Below are positions 37,285-48,051 of a stretch of DNA of 64,000 nucleotides, piece by piece. Below the pieces are notes generated by a model that was not told the DNA's origin, did no database searches, and saw nothing but the letters and a program-made list of their open reading frames with translations. Numbering within the stretch: the first letter of the stretch is position 1; the number at the start of each line of letters is the position of its first letter. The translations under genes and the position numbers were made by a program. This DNA comes from Jiella soli (lineage in GTDB: Bacteria > Pseudomonadota > Alphaproteobacteria > Rhizobiales > Rhizobiaceae), in contig NZ_JAJAVB010000015.1 in the NCBI RefSeq assembly GCF_020615385.1, forward strand, positions 15,047 through 79,046, read 5' to 3'.

Positions 37285-39435
37285 TCACTGGTGGGCAAGG
37301 ACCGCGAGCAGCAGCAGCGCCACGATATTGGTGATCTTGATCGCCGGATTGACGGCTGGTCCGGCCGTATCCTTATAGGGATCGCCGACGGTGTCGCCCG
37401 TCACCGACGCCTTGTGCGCTTCCGACCCCTTCATGTGGCGGACGCCCGCCGCATCGACGAAGCCGTCCTCGAAGCTCTTCTTGGCATTGTCCCAGGCGCC
37501 GCCGCCGGAGGTCATCGAGATGGCGACGAAGATACCGGTGACGATGACGCCGAGGAGCATTGCGCCGACCGCCGAGAAGGCCTGGCTCTTGTCAGAGATC
37601 GCATAGACCGAGAAATAGACGACGATCGGCGCCAGCACCGGCAGCAGCGAAGGAATGATCATCTCCTTGATCGCCGCCTTGGTCAGGAGATCGACTGCCC
37701 GCGCATAGTCCGGCCGCTCGGTGCCGGCCATGATGCCCGGCTTCTCGCGGAACTGGCGGCGCACTTCCTCGACCACCGAACTCGCCGCCCGGCCGACCGC
37801 GGTCATCGCGATGCCGCCGAACAGGAACGGGATCAGGCCGCCGAGGAGCAGGCCGACGACGACATAGGGGTTGGTCAGCGCGAAATCCGGCTGGACGCCC
37901 CTGAAGTAGGTGTAGCCGTTGCCGGCATCCGCCTGCTTCACGAAGTACTGGAGGTCGTAATTGTAGGCCGCGAACAGGACCAGGGCGCCGAGACCGGCCG
38001 AGCCGATCGCATAGCCCTTGGTCACCGCCTTGGTGGTGTTGCCGACGGCATCGAGCGCGTCCGTCGAGCGACGGACATCGGCGGGAAGCCCCGCCATCTC
38101 GGCGATGCCGCCGGCATTGTCGGTGACCGGTCCGAAGGCGTCGAGCGCAACAATCATGCCGGCGACGCCCAGCATGGCGGTCACGGCGATGCCGGTCCCG
38201 TAGAGGCCGGCGAGCTGGAAGGTCGAGATGATGCCGGCGACGATCACGATCGTCGGCAGTGCCGTCGCCTCCAGCGAGACGGCGAGGCCCTGGATGACAT
38301 TGGTGCCGTGGCCGGAGACCGAAGCCTCCGAGATCGAACGCACCGGACGCGACCCGATGCCGGTGTAGTATTCGGTGATCCAGACGATCAGCCCCGTCAC
38401 CGCCAGACCGATGATGCCACATATGAACAGGTTGAGGCCGTTGATCGTGATCCCGGCGGTCGATTGGCCAATGTCGCCGAAGCCGATGGTCGCCCAGGTG
38501 GCGGCGGCGAGCCCGCCGATCGACAGAAGCGTCGTCACCCACAGGCCCTTGTAGAGCGCGCCCATGATCGACCCGTTGGCGCCGAGGCGTACGAAGAAGG
38601 TCCCGATGATCGAGGTTACGATGCAAGCGCCGCAGATCGCCAGCGGGTAGACCATGACGCTCTCGACGACACTCGAACCGGCGAAGAAGATCGCGCCGAG
38701 CACCATGGTGGCGACGACGGTAACCGCATAGGTCTCGAAGAGGTCGGCCGCCATGCCGGCGCAGTCGCCGACATTGTCGCCGACATTATCGGCGATGGTC
38801 GCAGGATTGCGCGGATCGTCCTCCGGAATGCCGGCCTCGACCTTGCCGACGAGATCGCCGCCGACATCGGCGCCCTTGGTGAAGATGCCGCCGCCCAACC
38901 GGGCGAAGATCGAGATCAGGGATGCGCCGAAGCCGAGCGAGACCAGCGCGTCGATGACCGTCCGGTCGACGGCGGCAAAGCCCAGCTGGGTCGTGAGAAC
39001 GTAGAAATAGACGGTGACACCGAGCAGCGCGAGGCCGGCGACCAGGAGCCCGGTGATCGCACCGGACTTGAAGGCGACGGAAAGGCCGAGGCCGAGCGAA
39101 CGCGCCGAGGCCTGGGCGGTGCGGACATTGGCCCGGACCGAGACGTTCATCCCGATGAAGCCGGCCAGACCGGACAATATCGCGCCGATCGCGAAGCCGA
39201 TGGCGGCATAGAGCGACAGGAGGAACCAGTCGAGCGCGAAGACGACGATACCGACGATGGCGATGGTCGTGTACTGGCGCGCCAGATAGGCCTGCGCCCC
39301 CTCGCGGATCGCTTCGGCGATTTCGCGCATGCGCGGCGTGCCCTGATCGGCCGCCATCACGGATTTCGTCGCCCATCCGGCATAGGCGATCGCGAGCAGC
39401 CCGCACAGGGCCACAACTAGTAGAATAGTCGGCAT
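37285..39435 (-). CDS. hppA: K+-insensitive pyrophosphate-energised proton pump
   Basis: This 716-residue membrane pyrophosphatase, with about 15-16 membrane segments, couples pyrophosphate hydrolysis to proton export. The active-site loops are visible: [20 protein letters not shown] near residue 190, [19 protein letters not shown], and the late motif [33 protein letters not shown] carries Lys in the position that makes the enzyme independent of potassium, where K+-dependent forms have Ala. The sequence strongly resembles the Rhodospirillum enzyme. It stands alone with a terminator shared with bamE. Confidence 0.96.
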   Translation of the reverse strand: MPTILLVVALCGLLAIAYAGWATKSVMAADQGTPRMREIAEAIREGAQAYLARQYTTIAIVGIVVFALDWFLLSLYAAIGFAIGAILSGLAGFIGMNVSVRANVRTAQASARSLGLGLSVAFKSGAITGLLVAGLALLGVTVYFYVLTTQLGFAAVDRTVIDALVSLGFGASLISIFARLGGGIFTKGADVGGDLVGKVEAGIPEDDPRNPATIADNVGDNVGDCAGMAADLFETYAVTVVATMVLGAIFFAGSSVVESVMVYPLAICGACIVTSIIGTFFVRLGANGSIMGALYKGLWVTTLLSIGGLAAATWATIGFGDIGQSTAGITINGLNLFICGIIGLAVTGLIVWITEYYTGIGSRPVRSISEASVSGHGTNVIQGLAVSLEATALPTIVIVAGIISTFQLAGLYGTGIAVTAMLGVAGMIVALDAFGPVTDNAGGIAEMAGLPADVRRSTDALDAVGNTTKAVTKGYAIGSAGLGALVLFAAYNYDLQYFVKQADAGNGYTYFRGVQPDFALTNPYVVVGLLLGGLIPFLFGGIAMTAVGRAASSVVEEVRRQFREKPGIMAGTERPDYARAVDLLTKAAIKEMIIPSLLPVLAPIVVYFSVYAISDKSQAFSAVGAMLLGVIVTGIFVAISMTSGGGAWDNAKKSFEDGFVDAAGVRHMKGSEAHKASVTGDTVGDPYKDTAGPAVNPAIKITNIVALLLLAVLAHQ

Positions 39436-39576
39436 GCCGTTCCCTCACTCCCCGCCGGCGCGATTGCCCGACGCCTTCCCATTATCGTTCAGGCCCGAAC
39501 GGACCCCGCCCGTTGCCGGGCTGGGCGAGGTTATATGAGGGCAGTATGCCGTCAAGCGCCGCGACGAAGAGAGGCG

Positions 39577-40812
39577 TCAGGCCGCGGCCCGGCTCCGCCT
39601 CTCGGCGAAGGACTGCACCGCCAGAGCCAGGAGGCAGAGCCCCGCCACGGGAAAGACCAGCGTGTTCATCGTGTCCCAGCCGGCGGTGACGAGCGTGTGG
39701 CCCGACAGGAGCGAGGCGGAGGCGACGGTCGAGAACAGGACGAGGTCGTGCAGCCCTTGCGTCTTGTTCTTCTCCGACGGCCGATGGGTCTCCGCTACCA
39801 TCGCTGTCGCGCCGATGAAGCCGAAATTCCAGCCGAGGCCGAGCAGCACGAGGCCGAGCCAGAAGTTCCAGACGGCCGTGCCGGACAGGAAGATCGCGGC
39901 GGCGGCGGCCAGGAGTAGAAGGCCGCAGGCAATGACCGGCACCTTGCCGACGCGAGCGATGATCCGGCCGGTGAAGAAGCTCGGTCCGAACATGGCGAGG
40001 ACATGCCACTGGATGCCGACGAAGCCGACATCCTGAGGCAGGCCGCAGGCGACGATCGCCAGCGGCGCCCCGGTCATGACGAAGGTCATCAGCCCGTAGC
40101 TGCCTGCGCCGCAGACGAGGGCGGCGAGGAAGCGCGGCTGGCGGACGATCTCCGCCAGCGGCCGCGCCGGAGCCGCCTCGTCGGCAACGGCCTCGCTCGG
40201 GCCTTCATGCATGCGCAGGAAGCCGATGACGGCGGCACCGATCAGGCCGAGCGCTGCCATGCCGAGGTAGGCGCCGGCGAAATGCACCGGCAGGAACAGA
40301 TCGTCCGTCAGGAGCACGGTCTGCGGTCCCACCACGGCAGCGACCATGCCCCCCGCAAGCACGATGCCGATCGCCCGCGGCTGATAAGCTTGCGGCGCGT
40401 TATCGACTGCGGCGAACCGATATTGCTGGGTGAAGGCATTGCCGACGCCGACGAGACACAGCGCGAGAGCAAAGAACAAGAAGCTCGACGCAAACAGCGC
40501 TCCGGCCGCAAACAAGCCCCCAACGGAAACGACCAGCGCGCCGGCCGACAAGCCGAGGCGGCGACCGACGACGCGCATCAGGGCGGCGGCGGGAAAGGCG
40601 CCCAGCGCCACGCCGAGCGTAAAGCCGGTGACAGGAAGGGTCGCCAGCGACTTGTCGCCGATGAGCAGCCAGCTTCCGGCGAGGCCGCCGGTCGCCATGG
40701 TGATCGGCCCGGCCGAGCCGACGATGGCTTGCGCGGCGGCGAGCACGAACGCGTTGCGCCGGGCGGTGGCAAGTTGAAGACCCGCCTGCCCGGGCGCTGC
40801 CGCGAGAGTCAC
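39577..40812 (-). CDS. MFS transporter
   Basis: This 411-residue protein has about twelve hydrophobic segments with the MFS loop [14 protein letters not shown] after segment two and a long basic-acidic middle loop ([20 protein letters not shown]). It begins with a GTG at 40812 that overlaps the nusB stop, so it is translated with nusB. This extends the glyA-nrdR-rib-nusB transcript, but a functional link to riboflavin or rRNA transcription is not evident. The substrate is unknown; homologues are usually annotated as drug or sugar efflux proteins. Confidence 0.8.
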   Translation of the reverse strand: MTLAAAPGQAGLQLATARRNAFVLAAAQAIVGSAGPITMATGGLAGSWLLIGDKSLATLPVTGFTLGVALGAFPAAALMRVVGRRLGLSAGALVVSVGGLFAAGALFASSFLFFALALCLVGVGNAFTQQYRFAAVDNAPQAYQPRAIGIVLAGGMVAAVVGPQTVLLTDDLFLPVHFAGAYLGMAALGLIGAAVIGFLRMHEGPSEAVADEAAPARPLAEIVRQPRFLAALVCGAGSYGLMTFVMTGAPLAIVACGLPQDVGFVGIQWHVLAMFGPSFFTGRIIARVGKVPVIACGLLLLAAAAAIFLSGTAVWNFWLGLVLLGLGWNFGFIGATAMVAETHRPSEKNKTQGLHDLVLFSTVASASLLSGHTLVTAGWDTMNTLVFPVAGLCLLALAVQSFAERRSRAAA

Positions 40813-41300
40813 TTCTTGGTCTCGCCGTCGGCCCGCTGGCTGCGGGCGATGCGGTCGAGGACGGCATTGACCAGCCGCGGCTCGTCCTCGACGTAGAAGG
40901 CTTTCGCGACGTCGATATACTCCGTGACGATCACCGCGATCGGCACGTCGCGACGCTGCAGGAGTTCGAACACCCCTGCCCTCAGGATCGCCCTCAGCGT
41001 CGTATCGAGACGCGACAGCGGCCAGTCTGTGGGCAGCGCGCCGTGAATCAGCGGGTCGATCGTCTTCTGCTGGCGCACGACGCCGGACACGATATCGCGG
41101 AACCAGGCGGGATCGGCGTCGCGATAGGTGTCGCCGTCGATCTCCCGACCGAGACGGAAGGCCTCGTATTCGGCCACCGTCTCCAGAAGCGAAGCGCCGC
41201 CCACATCCATCTGATAAAGCGCCTGCACGGCGGCGAGGCGCGCCGCGCCCCGCTTGTTCGCCGGTTTCACCTCGCGCTGTTTCGGACCGGTGTTCGACAT
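40809..41300 (-). CDS. nusB: Transcription antitermination factor NusB
   Basis: This 163-residue RNA-binding protein works with NusE at boxA in rRNA antitermination. It shows [18 protein letters not shown] at the N-terminus, [19 protein letters not shown] in the middle, and [32 protein letters not shown] split over residues of about 110-142, all typical. It starts two bases after the ribH stop, a very tight junction, and ends in a GTGA overlap with the MFS gene. Confidence 0.95.
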   Translation of the reverse strand: MSNTGPKQREVKPANKRGAARLAAVQALYQMDVGGASLLETVAEYEAFRLGREIDGDTYRDADPAWFRDIVSGVVRQQKTIDPLIHGALPTDWPLSRLDTTLRAILRAGVFELLQRRDVPIAVIVTEYIDVAKAFYVEDEPRLVNAVLDRIARSQRADGETKK

Positions 41301-41302
41301 GG

Positions 41303-41752
41303 TCAGGCTCCGAGCCGGTCCCGAAGCGCGACCATGGTGAGCGCCGTGCGCGCCGCTTCGCCGCCCTTGTCCTTGCGGGCGGGATCTGCCCGCTCGAGCG
41401 CCTGGCTCTCCGTCTCGCAGGTGAGGATGCCGTTGCCGAGCGCGAGGTTCTCGTCGACCGACAGCGACATCAGCGCGCGAGCGGATTCGTTCGAGACGAC
41501 CTCGAAATGATAGGTCTCGCCGCGGATGACGCAGCCGAGCGCGACATAGCCGTCATAGTCGGTTTCGCCCTCGTCGGCCCCGGTCAGCGCGAAGCTGATC
41601 GCCGCCGGAATTTCTAGCGCTCCCGGCACGGTGACGACGTCATAGCTGGCGCCGGCGGATTCCAGCGCCGCCTTCGCGCCAGCAAGCAGATGGTCGGCGA
41701 TATGCCCGTAGAACCGGGCCTCGACGATGAGGAGATGCGGCTTGGAAGCCAT
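41303..41752 (-). CDS. ribH: 6,7-dimethyl-8-ribityllumazine synthase
   Basis: This 149-residue enzyme makes the lumazine precursor of riboflavin. It shows [17 protein letters not shown], the phosphate-binding [34 protein letters not shown] with the catalytic His, and GNGILTCET. The ATG at 41752 starts [14 protein letters not shown]; the frame continues upstream but those residues are arginine rich. It lies 131 bp after ribE, and no FMN riboswitch fold is visible in that gap. Confidence 0.95.
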   Translation of the reverse strand: MASKPHLLIVEARFYGHIADHLLAGAKAALESAGASYDVVTVPGALEIPAAISFALTGADEGETDYDGYVALGCVIRGETYHFEVVSNESARALMSLSVDENLALGNGILTCETESQALERADPARKDKGGEAARTALTMVALRDRLGA

Positions 41753-41883
41753 GTTGTTCTTGTCCCTTTGACGGTCGGTGGCCCGATCGAGCCCGTGAAG
41801 ATCCCGGCCTGCGCGGCGCGAGCGGACGAAGCCGACTCGGCGCAGAGCCACCTCCCGCATATCGGTATGGCGGCCTCTGACGG

Positions 41884-42495
41884 CTAGGCGGAGTTTGCGC
41901 TGAACAGGCGCTCGGCATAGCGCGCAATCTGGTCCACCTCAAGGTTGACGCGGTCGACGACCCGTCTTTCGTTCCAGGTGGTGACGTCGAGCGAATGGCG
42001 GATCAAGAGGACGTCGAAGACGTCGTCCTCGACGGAATTGACCGTCAGCGACGTGCCGTCGAGGCAGACCGAGCCCTTCTTGGCGACGAAACGCTTCAAC
42101 TCCGCCGGCGCCCGCAGGCGAAAGCGCACCGCCTCGCCTTCCGGTTCCACGCCGATGATCTCCGCGAGGCCGTCGACATGGCCGGAGACGAGATGGCCGC
42201 CGATCTCGTCGCCGATCTTCAGCGAGCGCTCGAGATTGATGCGCGTGCCCTCGCCCCAGCCATGCGCCGTCGTCAGCCGCAGCGCCTCCTCCCACGCCTC
42301 GACCTCGAACCAGCGTTCGTTCGCTCCCTCGCCCGGCAGCTCGGTCACCGTCAGGCAGACGCCGGAACAGGCGATCGAGGCGCCGATGGCGATGGTCGCC
42401 GGATCGTAGTCCGTCGCGATGCGGAAGCGCTTTCCTGCTTCCCGCTCGCGCACCGACAGAACCCGGCCGACATCCGTCACGATCCCGGTAAACAT
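41884..42495 (-). CDS. ribE: Riboflavin synthase alpha subunit
   Basis: This 203-residue enzyme dismutates two lumazine molecules into riboflavin. The two lumazine-binding repeats begin [15 protein letters not shown] and, in the second half, [35 protein letters not shown] and [15 protein letters not shown] are the matching second motifs. It starts four bases after the ribD stop. The lumazine synthase gene is next. Confidence 0.95.
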   Translation of the reverse strand: MFTGIVTDVGRVLSVREREAGKRFRIATDYDPATIAIGASIACSGVCLTVTELPGEGANERWFEVEAWEEALRLTTAHGWGEGTRINLERSLKIGDEIGGHLVSGHVDGLAEIIGVEPEGEAVRFRLRAPAELKRFVAKKGSVCLDGTSLTVNSVEDDVFDVLLIRHSLDVTTWNERRVVDRVNLEVDQIARYAERLFSANSA

Positions 42496-42499
42496 CCGT

Positions 42500-43645
42500 T
42501 CATCTCCGTTCGAACTCGCTCCAGCGGTCGTCGGCGAACCGATACTCCCGCCGCAGCCGGAAGCGCTCTCTCGCCGCCGCGACATCTATCGGAGCTGCGA
42601 CGCCCTCTGCACCGATCTCCACCTGTCCCTCGACGAGGATCAGCCGGTCGACGAGATCGGCTTCGAGGAAGCTCGCTCCGGTCTCGGCGCCGCCCTCGAC
42701 GAGAATGCTGGCCGTGCCGGTCGCCGCGAGATCCTCCATCAGCTCCGGCAATGCAATCCGCCCCGTCTCCGGATCGGCCTCGCAGGAGACGAAGGCGACG
42801 CCTGCCTCCGCCAGCGCCGCGCGGCGCACCGGATCGGCATCGACGAAAGTGGCGACCAGCGTCGGCACCGTCTTGGCGGTGCGCGCCACCGTCATCTCCG
42901 GCGCGAGCCTCAGACGGGGATCGAGGATGATCCGGCTCGGGGATCGCTCCGCGAGCCCGGGCAGCCGGCAGTCGAGCCGGGGGTCGTCCTCGAGCGCCGT
43001 GCCCGAACCGATCAGGATGGCATCGTGCCGCGCGCGCTCGAGATGGGTCTGAGCATCGGCGACAGAACCGGTGATCTTGACCTGGCCGCCCCCTCTGATT
43101 CCAATCTTTCCGTCGGCCGAAAGCGCCATCTTCAGAGTAACTTCTGGGCGGGACTTGAGGTGACGCGAGAGGTAGCCGGAGATCATGTCCGCCGCTTCGG
43201 GCACCATCACCCGCGGGGTCACGGAAAGGCCGCCCGCCATCAGGATGCGGTGCCCCTTGCCGTCGACTCTGGGGTCCGGATCGGCGGCGGCGGAGACGAC
43301 GCGAGCGATGCCGGCGGCAACCAGCGCCTCGGCGCAGGGCGGCGTGCGGCCATGATGGGCGCAGGGCTCGAGCGTGACATAGGCCGTCGCGCCGCCCGCC
43401 CGTTCGCCCGCTTCCGCCAGCGCCTGGGTTTCGGCATGCGGGCGGCCGCCAAGCGCGGTCACCCCGCGGCCGACGATGATCGGGCCGGCGCCCTCGTCGG
43501 CGACGATCAACGTGGCGACGGAAGGGTTGGTCCCGGTCAGGCCGACATGGCGCATGGCATAGCGGATCGCCGCGGCCATGAAGCGGTGGTCTCCGGGACG
43601 AACTGGCGCGAAGGCACCGGCGCCCGCATCCTCACGGAGTGTCAT
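42500..43645 (-). CDS. ribD: Bifunctional riboflavin deaminase/reductase RibD
   Basis: This 381-residue enzyme has an N-terminal pyrimidine deaminase (zinc ligands in [11 protein letters not shown] and [17 protein letters not shown]) and a C-terminal reductase ([14 protein letters not shown], then [15 protein letters not shown] and [15 protein letters not shown]). It catalyses two consecutive steps of riboflavin synthesis. The ATG at 43645 is supported by the deaminase domain starting soon after, and the gene overlaps the end of nrdR by 14 bases. Confidence 0.95.
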   Translation of the reverse strand: MTLREDAGAGAFAPVRPGDHRFMAAAIRYAMRHVGLTGTNPSVATLIVADEGAGPIIVGRGVTALGGRPHAETQALAEAGERAGGATAYVTLEPCAHHGRTPPCAEALVAAGIARVVSAAADPDPRVDGKGHRILMAGGLSVTPRVMVPEAADMISGYLSRHLKSRPEVTLKMALSADGKIGIRGGGQVKITGSVADAQTHLERARHDAILIGSGTALEDDPRLDCRLPGLAERSPSRIILDPRLRLAPEMTVARTAKTVPTLVATFVDADPVRRAALAEAGVAFVSCEADPETGRIALPELMEDLAATGTASILVEGGAETGASFLEADLVDRLILVEGQVEIGAEGVAAPIDVAAARERFRLRREYRFADDRWSEFERR

Positions 43646-44156
43646 CGGCTCGCTCCGCGGTCGTCGAAGGCGGTTCTGCCGGCGGCATGACGGTAGCCGT
43701 CCCGCCGGCCCGCGCGAGTTCGCCGATGACCGACTGGAAATCGCTCGCCTCGGCAAAATCGCGATAGACAGAGGCGAAGCGCACATAGGCGACGTCGTCG
43801 AGCCCCTTCAGCGCCTCCATCACCATCTCGCCGATGGTGCGCGACGGGATCTCGGCTTCACCCGATTGCTCGAGACGGCGCACGATGCCCGAAATCAGCC
43901 GCTCGACGCGGCCGGCCTCGACCGGGCGCTTGCGCAGCGCGACCTCGATCGAGCGCGCCAGCTTGTCGCGGTCAAAGGGCACCTTCTTGCCGGACTTCTT
44001 CAGGACGTGGAGTTCGCGCAGTTGAACCCGCTCGAAGGTGGTGAAGCGGCCGCTGCAGTCCGGGCAGATGCGCCGGCGGCGGATCGCGGCGCCGTCCTCG
44101 GCCGGGCGCGAATCCTTCACCTGGCTGTCCTGCGAGCCGCAATAGGGACAGCGCAT
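43632..44156 (-). CDS. nrdR: Transcriptional repressor NrdR
   Basis: This 174-residue nucleotide-sensing repressor controls ribonucleotide reductase genes. It starts [18 protein letters not shown] with a zinc ribbon completed by [19 protein letters not shown]. An ATP-cone domain follows with [20 protein letters not shown]. The C-terminus is Ala/Pro rich. It lies downstream of glyA, with a hairpin between them that could lower read-through, and overlaps ribD. Confidence 0.96.
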   Translation of the reverse strand: MRCPYCGSQDSQVKDSRPAEDGAAIRRRRICPDCSGRFTTFERVQLRELHVLKKSGKKVPFDRDKLARSIEVALRKRPVEAGRVERLISGIVRRLEQSGEAEIPSRTIGEMVMEALKGLDDVAYVRFASVYRDFAEASDFQSVIGELARAGGTATVMPPAEPPSTTAERADDTP

Positions 44157-44182
44157 CGTTCCCCTCTCCTGCCTCTGCAAAC

Positions 44183-44210
44183 GAAAAGGCCGCGTCGCTG
44201 CGGCCTCTTC
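44183..44210 (-). terminator. Hairpin after glyA
   Basis: On the minus strand AGGCCGC and GCGGCCT (44206-44187) form a 7-bp stem with a six-base loop, followed by TTTTCGTTT. It lies about 43 bp past the glyA stop and upstream of nrdR, so it either ends the glyA transcript or attenuates read-through. Confidence 0.8.
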
Positions 44211-44252
44211 CAGATAGTTACAAGCCGATCAGGCGAAAAGCGGAAAGTCCGC

Positions 44253-45569
44253 CTACATCGCCTGGTAGATCGGAAAACGGTCGGTGAGCGCCATGACCTT
44301 CGCCTTCACCGCCGCCTCGATCTCGGCATTGCCGTCCTCGGAATTCGACTTCCGCAGCCCGTCGAGTACCTCGATGATCAGGCTGCCGACTTCGCGGAAC
44401 TCCTGGATGCCGAAGCCCCGGCTCGTCGCGGCCGGGGTTCCCAGACGCACGCCGGAGGTGATCGTCGGCTTCTGCGGGTCGTTCGGCACGCCGTTCTTGT
44501 TGCAGGTGATGTTGGCGCGGCCGAGCGCCTGCTCCGACGCCTTGCCGGTGAGGTTCATGGGCCGGAGGTCGACCAGCATCAGATGCGTGTCCGTGCCCCC
44601 CGAGACGATGTCGAGCCCGCCCTCGCGCAGGGTCTCGGCCAGCGCCCGGGCGTTCTCGACAACGGCGCCGATATAGGAGCGGTAGGCCGGGGTCAGCGCC
44701 TCGCCGAAGGCCACGGCCTTGCCGGCGATGACATGCATCAGCGGGCCGCCCTGAAGGCCGGGGAACACCGCCGAATTGATCTTCTTGGCGATGCCCTCGT
44801 CATTGGTCAGGATGAGACCGCCGCGCGGACCGCGCAGCGTCTTGTGCGTTGTCGAGGTCGCGACATGGGCGTGCGGGAACGGGCTCGGATGATGGCCAGC
44901 CGCGACGAGGCCGGCGAAATGCGCCATGTCGACCCAGAAGATCGCGCCGACCTTGTCGGCGATCTCGCGGAACCTCGCAAAGTCGATCCGGCGCGAATAG
45001 GCCGAGCCGCCGGCGACGATCACCTGCGGCTTGTGCTCGAGCGCCAGCGCCTCGACCTGATCGTAGTCGATCAGGCCGGTCGACAGGTCGAGCCCGTACT
45101 GGACCGCATTGAACCACTTGCCGGACAGATTCGGCTTGGCGCCGTGCGTCAAATGGCCGCCGGCATCCAGACTCATGCCGAGCAGCGTATCGCCCGGCTT
45201 CGACAGCGCCAGAAGCACCGCCTGGTTGGCCTGGCTTCCGGAGTTCGGCTGGACATTGGCGAACTCGCAGCCGAACAGCTTCTTCACCCGATCGATCGCG
45301 AGCGTCTCGACGACGTCGACGAACTCGCAGCCGCCGTAATAGCGCCGGCCGGGATAGCCCTCGGCATATTTGTTCGTCAGCACCGAGCCCTGCGCCTCGA
45401 GAACGGCGCGCGATACGATGTTTTCCGACGCGATCAGTTCGATCTCGTGGCGCTGGCGCTCCAGCTCCTTGCCGGTTGCGTCGAACACTTCGGGGTCGCG
45501 CTCGGCGAGGGTGGCGGTGAAGAAATCGGCAAAGCGCGACGACGGATCGCTACGGCTGACCTGGCTCAT
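44253..45569 (-). CDS. glyA: Serine hydroxymethyltransferase
   Basis: This 438-residue PLP enzyme interconverts serine and glycine with tetrahydrofolate, supplying one-carbon units. The PLP lysine lies in [16 protein letters not shown]. It also shows [50 protein letters not shown] and [20 protein letters not shown]. The length is typical. The leader upstream contains a repeat-flanked hairpin. This enzyme may also serve methanol-carbon assimilation, but that is speculation. Confidence 0.97.
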   Translation of the reverse strand: MSQVSRSDPSSRFADFFTATLAERDPEVFDATGKELERQRHEIELIASENIVSRAVLEAQGSVLTNKYAEGYPGRRYYGGCEFVDVVETLAIDRVKKLFGCEFANVQPNSGSQANQAVLLALSKPGDTLLGMSLDAGGHLTHGAKPNLSGKWFNAVQYGLDLSTGLIDYDQVEALALEHKPQVIVAGGSAYSRRIDFARFREIADKVGAIFWVDMAHFAGLVAAGHHPSPFPHAHVATSTTHKTLRGPRGGLILTNDEGIAKKINSAVFPGLQGGPLMHVIAGKAVAFGEALTPAYRSYIGAVVENARALAETLREGGLDIVSGGTDTHLMLVDLRPMNLTGKASEQALGRANITCNKNGVPNDPQKPTITSGVRLGTPAATSRGFGIQEFREVGSLIIEVLDGLRKSNSEDGNAEIEAAVKAKVMALTDRFPIYQAM

Positions 45570-45582
45570 TCTGGCACTCCTT

Positions 45583-45645
45583 CAGGGGATCGATCGGCGG
45601 CCCACGGCGAAAGCCTGCGCGCTTTACCACAGCCGCCAGGGGATC
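45583..45645 (-). promoter_or_regulatory. Structured leader upstream of glyA
   Basis: In the glyA leader the nonamer GATCCCCTG occurs twice (45645-45637 and 45591-45583 on the minus strand), flanking an inverted repeat GGCGGC (45637-45632) / GCCGCC (about 45601-45596). A smaller hairpin AAAGC/GCTTT lies inside. The distal copy ends eight bases before the AGGAG region. The arrangement could allow alternative folding; it fits no riboswitch class I know. Confidence 0.4.
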
Positions 45646-45767
45646 ACCAACCGGACTGCGACATGCCATGTCGTCGCTGGCGCAGGAAAGGAAGGAAGCG
45701 GGAAGCTGGCCGGTCACGCCGTCCCTGCCCCGCCAAGCAAGGACCACCCGTGGCCCCTGCCGGAATC

Positions 45768-45799
45768 GAAACGCGCGGAAGAGACCTCCCGCGCGTTCG
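45768..45799 (-). terminator. Hairpin downstream of the L,D-transpeptidase gene
   Basis: AACGCGCGG (45770-45778) pairs with CCGCGCGTT (45789-45797) around a ten-base loop; on the minus strand the stem is followed by TCG. It lies 26 bp past the transpeptidase stop, so termination is likely, although the T-run is short. Confidence 0.6.
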
Positions 45800-45823
45800 C
45801 ATCAGGTTCGAGATTGGCGGCGA

Positions 45824-47164
45824 TCAGTAGCCGTCGTCGCCCCGCACATACGGGTTCTGCTGGTTCGCCGCGTAGGCGGTGGTCGTCAGATCGCCCATCG
45901 CCAGCTGCTCGGCGCCGTCGCGGTGATAGATGTCGTCGCGGAACTGCGGGACCGTCGGGTCAGTCGCCCAAGCGGAGATGTAGGTGAAATAGACCGGCAC
46001 CGGGCTCGCCAGGTCGACATCCTGACGATCGCGGGCCGCGATCACCTGCTCGATGCGCTGGCGATCCCAGCCCGGCGTGTCGCGGGCCAGCCAAACGATA
46101 AGGTCGCGCACGTTCTGCACGCGCACGCAGCCGGAGGATTCGAACCGCATCAGCTCTGAGAACAGGCTCTGCTGCGGCGTGTCGTGCATGTAGACGGCAT
46201 AAGGGTTGGGGAAGTTGATCTTCACCGAAGCCATCGCGTTGTTCTTGCCCGGATCCTGGCGGAACAGGTACTTTTCGGCCTCGCTGCTGTGCCAGTCGAT
46301 CGACTGCGGCGGGATCTCGTTGCCCTTTCCGTCGTAGATATGGATGTCGCTGCGCTCCAGATAGGTCGGGTCCTTCTGCATCAGCGGAATGATGTCCTTG
46401 CGCACGATCGAGGCCGGCGCGTGCCAGTACGGATTGAGGTTGAGATTGGTGATCTTCGATTCGAGGATCGGGGTCTGGCGGTCGATCTTGCCGACAATGG
46501 CGACATGGCGCTGGACCACGACGCCGTTCTCGACGGCCTCGATCGAAGCGGCCGGAATATTGACCATCACGAAGCGCTGCCCGAGGTCCTTGACGACCAT
46601 CTCGTTCAGCCGCTGGATGTTGGTCATGAGCTGGTTGAGACGCAGCTCCACCGGCACGTTCATCGCCTTGTAGGTCTCGGTGGAGACGACGCCGTCGGCC
46701 GGCAGCCCGTGCCGGGCCTGGAAGCGCTTCACTGCACCTTGGACATAGGTATCGAAGGCGGTCGACAGGCCGGCATTCGAGGCAAGATCACCGGCGATCG
46801 CCAAGCGCTGGCGAAGGACCGGGACGGCGCCGTTGTCGATGCCGATCCGGAGCGGCCCAACCTCTGGCACCATCGGCCAGCCGCCACCAGCCGCGATCTG
46901 CTGGTAGGAATAGGCCGCGCTCTGCGTCGCCTGCAGCGTCGCGGAGGAAAAGATCGGCGTGTTGGAAAGGACCTGGCGCGGGCTGGAGCCGCGCGTATCG
47001 AACTGATCGTCCCAGTTGCCGCGGGTCGGGGCATTCAGAAGATCGCTCAGCGCATCCTGCGCGAAGGCGACTCCGGGCAGAAGACTCGCTCCGGCGGCGG
47101 CGGTCCCCAGAAGAAATCCGCGGCGCGTGGAAATCCTGTCGGAGAACCGTTTGGTTGACGTCAT
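45824..47164 (-). CDS. L,D-transpeptidase (YcbB-like, LdtR target)
   Basis: This exported protein of about 446 residues forms or edits 3-3 peptidoglycan cross-links, or attaches outer-membrane proteins to murein. A twin-arginine signal (STRRGFLLGTAAAGASLLPG, residues of about 12-31) leads to a region ending in a peptidoglycan-binding domain (residues 120-190, VKRFQARHGLPADGVV) and a YkuD catalytic domain. There the nucleophile Cys lies in RFESSGCVRVQNVRDL, the YcbB form of the motif, with the active-site His in YAVYMHDTPQQ. The ATG at 47164 suits the GGGGG site; one at 47167 is equally possible. The neighbouring ldtR gene is known in relatives to control such a transpeptidase gene. Confidence 0.9.
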   Translation of the reverse strand: MTSTKRFSDRISTRRGFLLGTAAAGASLLPGVAFAQDALSDLLNAPTRGNWDDQFDTRGSSPRQVLSNTPIFSSATLQATQSAAYSYQQIAAGGGWPMVPEVGPLRIGIDNGAVPVLRQRLAIAGDLASNAGLSTAFDTYVQGAVKRFQARHGLPADGVVSTETYKAMNVPVELRLNQLMTNIQRLNEMVVKDLGQRFVMVNIPAASIEAVENGVVVQRHVAIVGKIDRQTPILESKITNLNLNPYWHAPASIVRKDIIPLMQKDPTYLERSDIHIYDGKGNEIPPQSIDWHSSEAEKYLFRQDPGKNNAMASVKINFPNPYAVYMHDTPQQSLFSELMRFESSGCVRVQNVRDLIVWLARDTPGWDRQRIEQVIAARDRQDVDLASPVPVYFTYISAWATDPTVPQFRDDIYHRDGAEQLAMGDLTTTAYAANQQNPYVRGDDGY

Positions 47165-47203
47165 CATAAGCCCCCTTGATCGACCCGGCCGCGGCATCGG
47201 CGC

Positions 47204-47228
47204 GACTTTAAGCGTTCGGTCTTAACGG
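47204..47228. promoter_or_regulatory. TTAA-containing repeat upstream of the transpeptidase gene
   Basis: GACTTTAAGC (47204-47213) and GTCTTAACGG (47219-47228) lie 40 bp upstream of the transpeptidase start. The TTAA cores are 14 bp apart. A similar pair of GACTTAA elements occurs upstream of ldtR, making both candidate LdtR sites. Binding is inferred, not shown. Confidence 0.45.
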
Positions 47229-47399
47229 AAGCTTCACCCTCTCCAGCGCCCTCGCGGGCCGGACTCGCCTTCCGTCATCAACGGGTTAGGCATTCCAATA
47301 TGGCCAAAGCGTGAAGCCGGCGGCCAACATCGGCGGGAACGGCCGCGACTTCGCGAACCGGGAGATCACGGGAAACCTTGCCCGGGGTTCGATGCGCAG

Positions 47400-47430
47400 C
47401 ACCCCGCTCCCGGTGTCCGGGTGCGGGGTG
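47400..47430 (-). terminator. Hairpin downstream of ldtR
   Basis: CACCCCGC (47400-47407) pairs with GCGGGGTG (47423-47430), and the interior CCCGG/CCGGG extends the stem. It lies 30 bp past the ldtR stop codon on the minus strand. No T-run follows, so it is only a candidate terminator or 3'-end stabiliser. Confidence 0.45.
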
Positions 47431-47460
47431 ATCACGCAGACTTGAGTCCGTCCCAGGAGC

Positions 47461-47970
47461 TTAGAGCCGGTAGAGGATCTGGTCGTTCCAGAACCGGTCG
47501 AGACGCTGCAGGGCTTTGTTCATCTTCTGGAATTCCTGCTCGTCGAGCCCGCCGACCTTGTCGATCGAACCGATGTGACGGTCGTAGAGTTCGCCGACGA
47601 TCTGCGCCACCTCGAGGCCCGCCTTGGTCAGCGAGACCCGGACCGCGCGCCGGTCGACGCGCGACTTCTGGTGATCGATGAAGCCGAGATCCACGAGCTT
47701 CTTCAGATTGTAGGAGACGTTGGAGCCGAGATAGAAGCCCCGGGTCCGCAGCTCGCCGGCGGTCAGAACCGAATCACCGATGTTGAAGAGCAGCAGCGCC
47801 TGGACGGCGTTGATGTCGGTGCGCCCCGCCCGGTCGAACTCGTCCTTGATCACGTCGAGCAGCCGCCGGTGCAGGCGCTCCACCAGCTGCAACGTCTCGA
47901 GGTAAAGCGACTTCAGCTCGTTCTTTGCTTCGACCGGGGCCGTATTCAGGTTCTTCGTCTGGGCGACCAT
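47461..47970 (-). CDS. ldtR: MarR-family regulator LdtR
   Basis: This 169-residue regulator shows a long helical start (KNELKSLYLETLQLVERLHR), then GRTDINAVQALLLFNIGDS, the recognition region GELRTRGFYLGSNVSYNLKK and the wing DHQKSRVDRRAVRVSLT. These match the rhizobial/Liberibacter LdtR family as I recall it, which activates an L,D-transpeptidase gene and responds to small phenolic ligands in Liberibacter and Sinorhizobium. It is upstream of, and co-directional with, the transpeptidase gene. The ATG at 47970 starts MVAQTKNLN. Repeats in both upstream regions may be its sites. Confidence 0.88.
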   Translation of the reverse strand: MVAQTKNLNTAPVEAKNELKSLYLETLQLVERLHRRLLDVIKDEFDRAGRTDINAVQALLLFNIGDSVLTAGELRTRGFYLGSNVSYNLKKLVDLGFIDHQKSRVDRRAVRVSLTKAGLEVAQIVGELYDRHIGSIDKVGGLDEQEFQKMNKALQRLDRFWNDQILYRL

Positions 47971-48051
47971 AGTATTGCTCCGCTGTTGAGGTGATGGATT
48001 TTCTTTTCGCTTCCATCTTGGAGACCAATCTACGCGGCGCACCTAAAATTC

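Noticed and set aside
37249-39420. 723-codon antisense frame over hppA
   Set aside because: It is the shadow of a long GC-rich membrane protein gene, made almost only of Asp, Arg, Gly and Ala.
41753-41883. Possible FMN riboswitch before ribH
   Set aside because: The gap lacks the conserved RFN sequence elements, and ribH is inside the operon.
43578-45830. 750-codon plus-strand frame over nrdR and glyA
   Set aside because: It is antisense to two certain genes and has no own motifs.
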